Source of the DNA: Amycolatopsis sp. DSM 110486
Lineage (GTDB): Bacteria; Actinomycetota; Actinomycetes; Mycobacteriales; Pseudonocardiaceae
Direction: 5' to 3'
Assembly (NCBI RefSeq): GCF_019468465.1
Contig: NZ_CP080519.1
Coordinates: 2,743,001 to 2,807,000 of the forward strand
Length of the DNA stretch: 64,000 nucleotides
The position numbers were made by a program, and so were the translations under genes. This document shows positions 26,308 through 36,047 of the stretch, piece by piece. Below the pieces are notes generated by a model. The model saw only the letters and a list, made by a program, of their open reading frames with translations, did not search any database and was not told where the DNA came from. Position 1 is the first letter of the stretch; the number at the start of each line of letters is the position of its first letter.

Positions 26308-27384
26308 TCAGGCTTGCGCGGGATGCACCGCCACCGTCGCGGCCTTCACCGACAGCGTCACGGACGAGCCCGGCTCCAGCTCCAGGTCGGCGACCGCCGC
26401 CGGCGTCAGGTCGGCGGTCAGGCCCTCGGCCCAGCCGCCGCCGGTCACGCGCAGCCGGATCACGGGCCCGTGCGGTTCCAGGGCCGCGACCAGGGCCTCG
26501 GCGGTGTTGCGCGGGCTGCCGTGGTGCTCGCCGTCGTGCGGGTACACGGCCACCGCGCTGGGCTCGAACACCGCGACCGCGGCCTCCCCCACCACGGCGT
26601 CCGGCGAAAGCAGCCCCGACACCAGGTCACCCGACTTCGTGCGCAGCCCCTCGGCCTCCGCGAGGCCCGCAACCAGGTTGAGCCCCGCGATCCGGGCCGT
26701 GAACGCCGTGCGCGGCGCGGCCAGCACCTCCCGTGTGGGCCCGCGTTCGACGATCCGCCCGCCCGACATCACGGCCACGTGGTCGGCCAGCGCGAGCGCG
26801 TCGAGCGGATCGTGCGTGACCAGCACCGTGGTCGGCCCGCCGCGCAGCACCCGCCGCAGCAGGCCGCGGATCGCGGGCGCCGCGTCCACGTCGAGAGCGG
26901 CGAACGGTTCGTCGAGCAGCAGCAGCGACGGCGTCGAAGCCAGCGCCCGCGCGATCGCCACCCGCTGCTGCTGGCCACCCGAGAGCTGGCCGGGCCGCCG
27001 GCGCGCGAACGCCGACGCGTCCACCTCCGCCAGCCACATCTGGGCCTCCTCCCGGGACTTCACCCTGCTCGCACCGGCCGAACGCGGGGCGAAAGCGACA
27101 TTGTCCAAAGCGGACAGATGCGGGAACAGCAACGCGTCCTGCGACAGCAACCCGACCCCCCGCGCGTGCGGCGGCAGGTTCACCTTGTCCCCCGCCAGCA
27201 CGCGGCCGGACAACGTGATGTCGGCCGACGTCACGGGCACGAGCCCGGCCAGGCCACCGAGCACAGTGGACTTTCCCGAGCCGTTCGGGCCGAGCAGCGC
27301 CAGCACCGTTCCCTCGGGCACGGTGAACTCGACGTCGAGGGAGAACGTGCCGCGCGAGAGCGCGATCCGAGCCGAGAGCGTCAC
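26308..27384 (-). CDS. modC: Molybdate ABC transporter ATP-binding protein
   Basis: 358 residues. Walker [10 protein letters not shown] at 34-42, Q-loop in [12 protein letters not shown], signature [14 protein letters not shown], Walker [12 protein letters not shown] and H-loop VTHD are complete. The last about 120 residues form a TOBE-like regulatory domain (ending [14 protein letters not shown]) that in ModC proteins senses molybdate. The start overlaps the ModB stop by 4 bases. It is the last gene of mop-modA-modB-modC. Confidence 0.9.
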   Translation of the reverse strand: MTLSARIALSRGTFSLDVEFTVPEGTVLALLGPNGSGKSTVLGGLAGLVPVTSADITLSGRVLAGDKVNLPPHARGVGLLSQDALLFPHLSALDNVAFAPRSAGASRVKSREEAQMWLAEVDASAFARRRPGQLSGGQQQRVAIARALASTPSLLLLDEPFAALDVDAAPAIRGLLRRVLRGGPTTVLVTHDPLDALALADHVAVMSGGRIVERGPTREVLAAPRTAFTARIAGLNLVAGLAEAEGLRTKSGDLVSGLLSPDAVVGEAAVAVFEPSAVAVYPHDGEHHGSPRNTAEALVAALEPHGPVIRLRVTGGGWAEGLTADLTPAAVADLELEPGSSVTLSVKAATVAVHPAQA

Positions 27385-28220
27385 CGGAAACCACCTTCGA
27401 ACGACCGCGGCCGCGCCACCGCGATGACCACGATCGCCACCACGATCAGCAGCAACGCGAGCGCCACCGCGCTGTCGACGTCCACCTCGGCCTGCGTGTA
27501 GACCTCCAGTGGCAGCGTCCGCGTGACGCCTTCCAGGCTACCGGCGAACGTGATGGTCGCGCCGAACTCACCCAGCGCGCGGGCGAAGCTGAGCACCACG
27601 CCGGAGCCGAGCGCCGGCAGCAGCAGCGGCAGCGTCACGCGGCGGAACACCGTCCACGGCCGCGCGCCGAGCGTCGAAGCCACCTGCTCGTAACGGTCGC
27701 CGGAGCCGCGCAGCGCGCCTTCGAGGCTCACGACCAGGAACGGCATGGCCACGAACGTCTGCGCGATCACCACGGCCGCGGTCGTGAACGGGATCTGCTG
27801 GCCGGTCAACGCGTTGATCAGGATGCCGAGGAAACCCTTGCGTCCGAGCAGGTACAGCAACGCGAGGCCGCCGACCACGGGCGGGAGCACCAGCGGCAGC
27901 AGCACGATCGAGCGCAGCAGCCGCGTGCCGCGCACGCGCGAACGAGCCAGCACGACGGCCAGCGGCACACCGAGGATCACGCACGCCACCGTCGAGAGCA
28001 GCGCCGTGATCATCGACAGCTTGAGCGCGGCCAGCGACGATTCGGAGATCAGGAGAGACGGGAACCGGGCGACGTCCGAGCGCACGAGCAGCCCGACGAC
28101 GGGCAGCACCACGAGCGCGAGCGCCACCACGGCGGGGATCCAGAGAACAAGGGGAACCCGCGAATGCGGCGGCCGTTGCTCGACCGCCGCACCGCGTCGC
28201 CCCTTACTGAGCCGGGCCAA
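27381..28220 (-). CDS. modB: Molybdate ABC transporter permease
   Basis: 279 residues with 5-6 membrane helices. The cytoplasmic EAA-type loop [19 protein letters not shown] (near residue 190) contacts ModC, and [18 protein letters not shown] is typical of ModB/CysT permeases. The start appears to be a TTG at 28220, which overlaps the ModA stop by 17 bases; no better start exists before the first helix. Function is set by its neighbours ModA and ModC. Confidence 0.88.
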   Translation of the reverse strand: MARLSKGRRGAAVEQRPPHSRVPLVLWIPAVVALALVVLPVVGLLVRSDVARFPSLLISESSLAALKLSMITALLSTVACVILGVPLAVVLARSRVRGTRLLRSIVLLPLVLPPVVGGLALLYLLGRKGFLGILINALTGQQIPFTTAAVVIAQTFVAMPFLVVSLEGALRGSGDRYEQVASTLGARPWTVFRRVTLPLLLPALGSGVVLSFARALGEFGATITFAGSLEGVTRTLPLEVYTQAEVDVDSAVALALLLIVVAIVVIAVARPRSFEGGFR

Positions 28221-29010
28221 ACCCGATCTTGGTCAGCTCGGCCTTGCCCTGCGCGCCGAGCACGAAGTCGTTGAACTCCTTGGCCAGAGCGGCCTGCGGA
28301 GCGTCCTTCACGACGGCGATCGGGTAGTTGTTGATCGCGCCGGAAGCCTCCGGGAAGTCCACCTTGTCGACCTTGTCCGCGGCCGAGGTCGCGTCGGTGA
28401 CGTAGACCAGGCCCGCGTCGGCATCACCCGACTGCACCTTCGCCAGCACCTGCTTGACGTCGGTCTCTTCGCTGGCCGGCTTCAGCGTCACGCCAGTGTT
28501 CGTCTCGACCTTCTTCGTCGCCGAGCCGCACGGCACCTGGGCCGCGCAGACGACGACGGTCAGGCCGGCCTTGTTCAGGTCGGCGAACGTCTTGATGCCC
28601 TTGGGGTTGCCCTTGGCCACGGCGATCGCCAGCTTGTTGGTGGCGAACACCGTCGGCTGGCCGTCGATCACCTCGCCCTGCGTGGCCTTGTCCATGTTGG
28701 CCTGGTCGGCGGAGGCGAACACGTCGGCCTTGGCCCCGTTGTCCAGCTTCTGCACGAGCGCCGACGAGCCCTCGTAGTCGAACTTGACGGTGACACCCGG
28801 GTGCGCCGCCTCGAACTCCTTGCCGAGCTCGTTGAACGACTCGGTGAGCGACGCGGCGGCGAACACCGTGAGCGTGCCCGTCGCGCTCGAGCCGGCGGGC
28901 GACGGCACCGCCGGGCCGCCGGAGCCCGGACTGGTGCTGGCCTCGTCGTTCGCGCTGCACGCACCGGCCAACAACGCGACCGCCGCTACGGCGATGGCGA
29001 GCTTCTTCAT
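28204..29010 (-). CDS. modA: Molybdate-binding lipoprotein
   Basis: 268 residues from the ATG at 29010 (SD GAAGGAAAC). [18 protein letters not shown] is a lipoprotein signal. The mature protein is a type II binding protein: [16 protein letters not shown] at the N-terminus, [19 protein letters not shown] near residue 105 and [10 protein letters not shown], all typical ModA oxyanion-contacting segments. It captures molybdate or tungstate at the cell surface. Its start overlaps the stop of the Mop-type regulator by 4 bases. Confidence 0.92.
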   Translation of the reverse strand: MKKLAIAVAAVALLAGACSANDEASTSPGSGGPAVPSPAGSSATGTLTVFAAASLTESFNELGKEFEAAHPGVTVKFDYEGSSALVQKLDNGAKADVFASADQANMDKATQGEVIDGQPTVFATNKLAIAVAKGNPKGIKTFADLNKAGLTVVVCAAQVPCGSATKKVETNTGVTLKPASEETDVKQVLAKVQSGDADAGLVYVTDATSAADKVDKVDFPEASGAINNYPIAVVKDAPQAALAKEFNDFVLGAQGKAELTKIGFGPAQ

Positions 29011-29411
29011 CTGTTTCCTTCCGGGGTCTCCACCACGACGGTGGTCGCCTTGACAACGGCCACCGCGAGCACACCCGGGCGCAACCCGAGCTCGCGGACG
29101 GCTTCTGAACTCATCAGTGACACCACTCGGTGCGCCCCGCACTGCAGCTCGACCTGTGCCATCACCTTGTCGGCGGTGACCTCGGTGACGAGCCCCACGA
29201 AGCGGTTGCGGGCGGAGCGGCCGACTGCCGACGGGTCCTCGGGACCGGCGGCCTGCGCGCGGGCGAACCCCGCCAGCTGGGCACCGTCGACGACCTTCCG
29301 GCCGGCGGCGTCGTCCGTCGCGGTCAACTGACCGCCGCGGACCCAGCGCCGGACGGTGTCGTCACTGACGCCGAGGAGCCGGGCGGCCTCGGACAACCGA
29401 AATTGCGGCAT
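29007..29411 (-). CDS. HTH-Mop (TOBE) molybdate regulator
   Basis: 134 residues. The N-terminus is an excisionase/MerR-like HTH (RLSEAARLLGVSDDTVRRWVRGG, residues 5-27); the C-terminus (residues 68-130) is a Mop/TOBE domain (NRFVGLVTEVTADKVMAQVE) that binds molybdate. It heads the mod operon and likely represses it when molybdate is plentiful. On the minus strand TAATCT (29424-29419) lies 7 bases before the ATG, so the mRNA is leaderless. A tandem heptamer stands just upstream. Confidence 0.87.
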   Translation of the reverse strand: MPQFRLSEAARLLGVSDDTVRRWVRGGQLTATDDAAGRKVVDGAQLAGFARAQAAGPEDPSAVGRSARNRFVGLVTEVTADKVMAQVELQCGAHRVVSLMSSEAVRELGLRPGVLAVAVVKATTVVVETPEGNR

Positions 29412-29446
29412 GGCCGGAAGATTATCGCCGCAGTTGAGGAAAAGCT

Positions 29447-29460
29447 ACGTGAAACGTGAA
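29447..29460. promoter_or_regulatory. Candidate operator of the mod operon
   Basis: ACGTGAA occurs twice in direct tandem (29447-29453, 29454-29460). It covers the -35 position of the leaderless promoter of the HTH-Mop gene. The remaining divergent gap up to moaA (29461-29831) has no gene. It contains a GC-rich hexamer run (GCGCCG repeats at about 29688-29711) and shows no other clear signal. Confidence 0.4.
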
Positions 29461-29831
29461 TTGTCGAGCACTTCGTTGTGTGACGCTTCAAGTATTGCGT
29501 TCTGGTAACGCTCGGGGTTTGCCCGGACGGTCCGCAGCCCTCGCCCGCGACCGCTGATCGAGTCGGCCGATGACCCACGTCACAGCCGGTGTGGACAGTC
29601 GGGTTCGCGCCGCAATCCGCCCCGCTGCCAGGAGTTCTGCGCCCCGTCCTGCGAGGTCGGGGGCGGTGCGGTCGATTCCGGACAGTCGCGCCGGCGCCGG
29701 CGCCGGCGCGCGAGCGGCCCGGCCGGGTCTGTGAGCGGGCGGTCACGAGGAGGTCACCGACGGCTCGCGAGAGGCCCTTCATCGGCCGACCCGGTGATAA
29801 GGACGAGTCGGCTTTTCAGGCGTTCACGAGT

Positions 29832-29837
29832 TAGGCT
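29832..29837 (+). promoter_or_regulatory. moaA: Leaderless -10 box of moaA
   Basis: TAGGCT ends 7 bases before the moaA ATG, and no purine-rich ribosome site lies between. The transcript should begin at or next to the A of ATG, which leaves no room for a Moco riboswitch. Confidence 0.6.
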
Positions 29838-29844
29838 GTGCGTA

Positions 29845-30918
29845 ATGACAGCAGTACATCTCGGGTTTCCTCGCGTCCCCGGTACACGAGGTTCGTCCGG
29901 CGCGCCCTCGGCACCCCGGCCCGATCATCCCGGCTTGCTCGACCAGTTCGGCCGCGTGGCCACGGATCTGCGGGTTTCGCTCACGGACCGCTGCAACCTG
30001 CGCTGCACGTACTGCATGCCCGCCGAAGGCCTCGACTGGATGCCCGGCGAGCAGGTGCTCAGCGACGACGAGCTGGTGCGGCTGATGCGCATCGCCGTCG
30101 AGACGCTGGGCGTCACCGACATCCGCCTGACCGGCGGCGAGCCGCTGCTGCGCCCGGGTCTGGAGGACATCGTGGCGCGGATCACCGCGCTCGAGCCTCG
30201 GCCGCGGGTTTCCATGACCACCAACGGGATCGGGCTCGCGAAACGGGCGAAGGGCCTCGCCGAGGCCGGCCTGGACCGGATCAACGTGTCGCTCGACACC
30301 GTGGATCGCGCCCTGTTCGAGCAGATCACCCGCCGCGACCGCCTCTCCCACGTGCTGGCGGGCCTCGCGGCCGCGCGCGACGCTGGGCTGGCGCCGGTGA
30401 AGGTCAACTCCGTGCTGATGCGCGGGCTCAACGACCACGACGCCGTGCCACTGCTGCGATTCTGCCTCGAAGAGGGCTACCACCTGCGGTTCATCGAGCA
30501 GATGCCGCTCGACGCGCAGCACGGCTGGAACCGCGGCGAGATGATCACGGCCGAAGAGATCCTGAGCATGCTGGGCGAGGAGTTCTCGCTGTCGCCGTTC
30601 CCGGCCGCCCGCGGCGGCGCGCCGGCCGAGCGGTGGCTGGTCGACGGCGGACCCGGCGACGTGGGTGTGATCGCGTCGGTGACCAGGCCGTTCTGCTCCG
30701 CGTGCGAGCGCACCCGGCTCACGGCCGACGGCGCGGTGCGCTCCTGTCTCTTCTCCAACGACGAGACGGACCTGCGCGCCCTCGTGCGCGCGGGCGCGCG
30801 CGATGAAGAGGTAGCGGACGCGTGGCGGGCCACGATGTGGGGCAAGCTCGCCGGCCACGAGATCAACGAAGCCGGGTTCGCGCAGCCGATCCGGCCCATG
30901 AGTGCGATCGGCGGATGA
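29845..30918 (+). CDS. moaA: GTP 3',8-cyclase (radical SAM)
   Basis: 357 residues. The radical-SAM cluster cysteines are C50, C54 and C57 (DRCNLRCTYCMP) and the second cluster uses C284, C287 and C301 (FCSACERTR...RSC). TGGEPLLRPG and the C-terminal AIGG, whose double glycine enters the active site, are also present. It converts GTP to 3',8-cyclo-GTP, the first step of molybdenum cofactor synthesis. It is followed after one base by moaD and is divergent from mod transport genes, forming a molybdenum-use locus. Confidence 0.95.
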   Translation: MTAVHLGFPRVPGTRGSSGAPSAPRPDHPGLLDQFGRVATDLRVSLTDRCNLRCTYCMPAEGLDWMPGEQVLSDDELVRLMRIAVETLGVTDIRLTGGEPLLRPGLEDIVARITALEPRPRVSMTTNGIGLAKRAKGLAEAGLDRINVSLDTVDRALFEQITRRDRLSHVLAGLAAARDAGLAPVKVNSVLMRGLNDHDAVPLLRFCLEEGYHLRFIEQMPLDAQHGWNRGEMITAEEILSMLGEEFSLSPFPAARGGAPAERWLVDGGPGDVGVIASVTRPFCSACERTRLTADGAVRSCLFSNDETDLRALVRAGARDEEVADAWRATMWGKLAGHEINEAGFAQPIRPMSAIGG

Positions 30919-30919
30919 C

Positions 30920-31195
30920 ATGTCACCCCAGTCTCTGGAACCGATGACCGTGCTGGTCCGCTACTTCGCCTCCGCCCGCGCGGCGGCGGGAGTGGAAGAG
31001 GAGAAGCTGAAGCTTCCTGAGGGCTCGACCGTCGCGGACGCCGTCCGCCTGGTGCGCGAACTGCATCCGGGACCGCTGCCGCGCATCCTCGACGCGGCGA
31101 GCTTCCTGTTGAACGAGGTTGCCGTCCGTAATCAGAATCGCGCCCTCAGTGACGGAGCGCAACTCGACGTGCTCCCACCCTTCGCCGGCGGCTGA
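30920..31195 (+). CDS. moaD: Molybdopterin synthase sulfur-carrier subunit
   Basis: 91 residues from the ATG at 30920, one base after the moaA stop; an ATG at 30944 (MTVLVRYFASARAAAG) is an equally plausible start that matches the usual MoaD N-terminus. Ubiquitin-like fold signatures are LVRYFASARAAAG, LPEGSTVADAVRLV and the C-terminal PPFAGG, whose last glycine is thiocarboxylated. The partner MoaE is encoded as a fusion at 32.7 kb. Confidence 0.9.
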   Translation: MSPQSLEPMTVLVRYFASARAAAGVEEEKLKLPEGSTVADAVRLVRELHPGPLPRILDAASFLLNEVAVRNQNRALSDGAQLDVLPPFAGG

Positions 31196-31284
31196 CCCTC
31201 GCGAGACCCCGCCAGACCCGGCTCAGTGGCTCACTGGGCCCTTGAACCCTCCTGTCCGGCCATTTGGTCCGGACCACGCCGAGC

Positions 31285-31315
31285 GGCGCTCAAGGCGCCT
31301 TGAGCGGCCATTTTT
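31285..31315 (+). terminator. Intrinsic terminator of moaA-moaD
   Basis: The 18-base palindrome GCTCAAGGCGCCTTGAGC (31288-31305) sits in a longer GGC...GCC stem and is followed by ATTTTTG. It lies 90 bases after moaD. The rest of 31196-31570 shows no gene. Confidence 0.8.
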
Positions 31316-31571
31316 GTCAATACCTACTCTCCGGAGTAGTTCGCTCACGGCGTATTCCCGGACACCCACAGAACCACTCGACGTGCACTGGCAGACTTCG
31401 CACTGAGTGGTTTAAGGTGCCCAACTCAAAGGCCGCGCGAATGGACCGTTGACGCCTTATCGACGTGATCCAAGCCTCACGATCTGTGAAATATCTCGGG
31501 CAGAAAACGGGCAGATAACGGCCCTCTGACCTGCGCAAACATGCCGATCGCGAGAGGTTGCGTGCTGTTAC

Positions 31572-32514
<943 letters not shown>

Positions 32515-32582
32515 CTCCTGACCTCCTCGTGAGGTCGTGAAGTCCTTCAGGGCGCAGCGTTCGGTTGGCTGTGATCCGACGA

Positions 32583-32622
32583 AAGGGCCCCACCGCGAAT
32601 TTCCCCCGGCGGTGGGGCCCTT
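32583..32622. terminator. Bidirectional terminator after rpf
   Basis: AAGGGCCCCACCGC (32583-32596) pairs perfectly with GCGGTGGGGCCCTT (32609-32622), with a 12-base loop. It separates the convergent rpf and Mog-MoaE genes. Confidence 0.85.
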
Positions 32623-32657
32623 CGTGGGGTCTGACGAACGGCCATTGCCGCAGCGGA

Positions 32658-33689
32658 TCAGGGTGAGTTGACCCATTCGTCGGAGCCGTCGGTGAAGTGC
32701 TGGTGCTTCCAGATCGGGAGCCGGGCCTTCACCTCGTCGACGAGCTCCGCGCAGGCCGAGAAGGCCTGGCCGCGGTGTTCGGCGGCGACAGCGCACGCCA
32801 GCGCCACGTCGCCGATGGCGAGCGGACCGACGCGGTGGCTCACGGCCACGGCGCGGACACCCGTCCAGCCCGTGGCGAGCTCGGTGACGACCTGGGCGAG
32901 CACCTCGCCCGCGGTGGGGTGGCCTTCGTAGACGAGGTCGAGCACGCCCTTGCCGCCGTCGTGGTCGCGCACGACCCCGCCGAAGGTGACGACGGCGCCG
33001 GCCGCGTCGTCCTCCACGAGGCGGGCGTGCTCGTCGACGGACAACAGCTGGTCGCTGACCTCCGCGCGGAGGATGCGGACCGCGGGTGTGCTCGGGGTCT
33101 TGGCTTCGAGCGGATCCGCCGGCAGCGAGTCCGCGGCGAGTGCGTCGGCGACGGACGCCGAGTTCTCCGTGGACTCAGCGGCTTGTTCGGCCTTGGCCAG
33201 CTCTTCTGAAGCAGGTCGTGGGTGGTCGCCGCCGGCGAGCTGGTCCACGGCGTGGTCGAGGATCCCCTCCAGCACGCCCAACCCGTCCTTCACGCCGCCG
33301 CGCGAGCCGGGCAGGTTGACGACGAGCGTGCGGCCCGCGACACCCGCGAGGCCGCGCGACAACACGGCCGTCGGCACGTGCGGCAGGCCCGCGGAGCGAA
33401 TCGCGTCCGCGACGCCCGGAAGCTCGTAGTCCAGCACTTCGCGCGTGACGTCCGGAGTGCGGTCCGTCGGCGAAATGCCCGTGCCGCCTGTGGTCAGGAC
33501 CACCGCGACGCCCTCGGAAACCGCCGCGCGCAAGGCGATCCCCACCGGTTCGCCGTCCTCGACGACCACCGGGCCGGGCACCGCATAACCGCGCGCCGCG
33601 AGCCACTCCACGAGCACCGGCCCGGTTTTGTCCTCGTAGACGCCCTTCGCGGCGCGGTTGGACGCCACGATCACCCGTGCCTCGCTCAT
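32658..33689 (-). CDS. Bifunctional Mog/MoaB-MoaE fusion
   Basis: 343 residues from the ATG at 33689. Residues 1-160 are a MogA/MoaB domain (VIVASNRAAKGVYEDKTGP; LTTGGTGISPTDRTPDVT; VNLPGSRGG) that adenylylates molybdopterin. An Ala/Ser/Glu linker follows (about 165-205). Residues 205-343 are MoaE, the large subunit of molybdopterin synthase (GGVVRDHDGG; SHRVGPLAIGDVALACAVAA; catalytic lysine in PIWKHQHF). In M. tuberculosis mog and moaE2 are separate neighbours, so this is a fusion of adjacent genes. It overlaps moaC by 4 bases. Confidence 0.92.
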   Translation of the reverse strand: MSEARVIVASNRAAKGVYEDKTGPVLVEWLAARGYAVPGPVVVEDGEPVGIALRAAVSEGVAVVLTTGGTGISPTDRTPDVTREVLDYELPGVADAIRSAGLPHVPTAVLSRGLAGVAGRTLVVNLPGSRGGVKDGLGVLEGILDHAVDQLAGGDHPRPASEELAKAEQAAESTENSASVADALAADSLPADPLEAKTPSTPAVRILRAEVSDQLLSVDEHARLVEDDAAGAVVTFGGVVRDHDGGKGVLDLVYEGHPTAGEVLAQVVTELATGWTGVRAVAVSHRVGPLAIGDVALACAVAAEHRGQAFSACAELVDEVKARLPIWKHQHFTDGSDEWVNSP

Positions 33690-34159
33690 GACTGCCGCTC
33701 CCACGTGCCGGTCTTGCCGCCGTCCTTGCGGATCAGCCGGACGTTGTCGAGCGTCGCGGCCGGATCCACGGCCTTGATCATGTCGTGCAGCGTGAGCCCC
33801 GCGACCGCGACGGCCGTGAGGGCCTCCATCTCGACGCCGGTGACGTCGGTGGTCTTCGCCGTCGCGCTGATGTGGACGGCGCTCCCGTCCAGTTCGAACT
33901 CCACCTTCACGCCGGACAACGCGATCTGGTGGCACAACGGGATGAGTTCCGGCACGCGCTTGGCGCCCATGATGCCGGCGATCCGGGCCGTCGCCAAGGC
34001 GTCGCCCTTCGGTAACCCGTTGGCGGACAACAGATCCACCACTTCGGCGGTGGTGTGCACCGTGCCGCCGGCGAGCGCTGTGCGCGCGGTCGCAGTCTTG
34101 CCGGAGACGTCGACCATCCGCGCGGCGCCGGTTTCGTCGACGTGGCTGAGTTCACTCAC
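33686..34159 (-). CDS. moaC: Cyclic pyranopterin monophosphate synthase
   Basis: 157 residues, full length. Conserved segments are KGDALATARIAGIMGAK, PLCHQIALSGV, GVEMEALTAVAVAGLTLHDM and the catalytic IRKDGGKTGTW. It converts cyclo-GTP to cPMP, directly after MoaA. It is co-translated with the Mog-MoaE fusion (ATGA overlap). With moaA and moaD 2.8 kb away, this gives cPMP synthesis, molybdopterin synthase and adenylylation; no molybdenum insertase (MoeA) or MoeB is in the window. Confidence 0.94.
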   Translation of the reverse strand: MSELSHVDETGAARMVDVSGKTATARTALAGGTVHTTAEVVDLLSANGLPKGDALATARIAGIMGAKRVPELIPLCHQIALSGVKVEFELDGSAVHISATAKTTDVTGVEMEALTAVAVAGLTLHDMIKAVDPAATLDNVRLIRKDGGKTGTWERQS

Positions 34160-34197
34160 CCCACGAGGCTATGCCAGCGGTGTCCCGGCCGACAAAA

Positions 34198-34232
34198 AGG
34201 CCCCGTCACCGCGGTAAGCGATGACGGGGCCT
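34198..34232 (-). terminator. Terminator of the malic enzyme gene
   Basis: On the minus strand AGGCCCCGTCA pairs with TGACGGGGCCT (11 bp), followed by CCTTTTTG. It is positioned between the malic enzyme stop and moaC, so moaC needs its own promoter. Confidence 0.88.
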
Positions 34233-34248
34233 CCAGGGCCTGAGGAAC

Positions 34249-35646
<1,398 letters not shown>

Positions 35647-35772
35647 GGCACTAACTCCCCGCTGGGAAACCTGTGGCTAGGACACTTCGAACACTAGCCC
35701 CGTGACCGCCGCCACCTGACCCCAACCGGGTGACCGACCAGTAACTACGGTCGTTTCCCCAGAAGTGGGGAA

Positions 35773-35967
35773 TCAGCGGTTGATTTCCGTCTCCGGGTGC
35801 ACGTAGGGCACCGAGTCGAGCGGGAACGTCAGGTCGCCGAACGGCGACAGCGCGCCCTGACGGTCGGACGCGAGCTCCGACACGGGGTGCTCACCGTCTT
35901 CCGCCGGCCAGGTGGGGTCGATGCCCTTTTTCCTGCCGTTCTCGCCCTTCGCCACAACGCCCTCCAT
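35773..35967 (-). CDS. Small conserved-looking hypothetical protein
   Basis: 64 residues, hydrophilic: MEGVVAKGENGRKKGIDPTW, then a central EDGEHPVSELASDRQGALSP and a C-terminal SVPYVHPETEINR. There is no membrane segment or known motif. It is divergent from the Rv0862c-like gene with 80 bases between starts, the position taken by Rv0863 in M. tuberculosis. TTCCCC/GGGGAA (35755-35772) forms a weak hairpin directly after the stop. Confidence 0.6.
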   Translation of the reverse strand: MEGVVAKGENGRKKGIDPTWPAEDGEHPVSELASDRQGALSPFGDLTFPLDSVPYVHPETEINR

Positions 35968-36047
35968 TGACCTGGTGCCGTCGGTTCGCCCACAGTCTGC
36001 CCGAACACCCCCGGCGCCCGCTCACCCGCCCGGTATCCTGGACGTCT

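Noticed and set aside
29688..29711. GCGCCG hexamer run as a functional repeat
   Set aside because: Simple high-GC low-complexity sequence without phasing to any promoter.
29461..29844. Moco riboswitch upstream of moaA
   Set aside because: The -10 box TAGGCT sits 7 bases before the ATG, leaving no leader for an aptamer, and no conserved Moco-motif stems were found.
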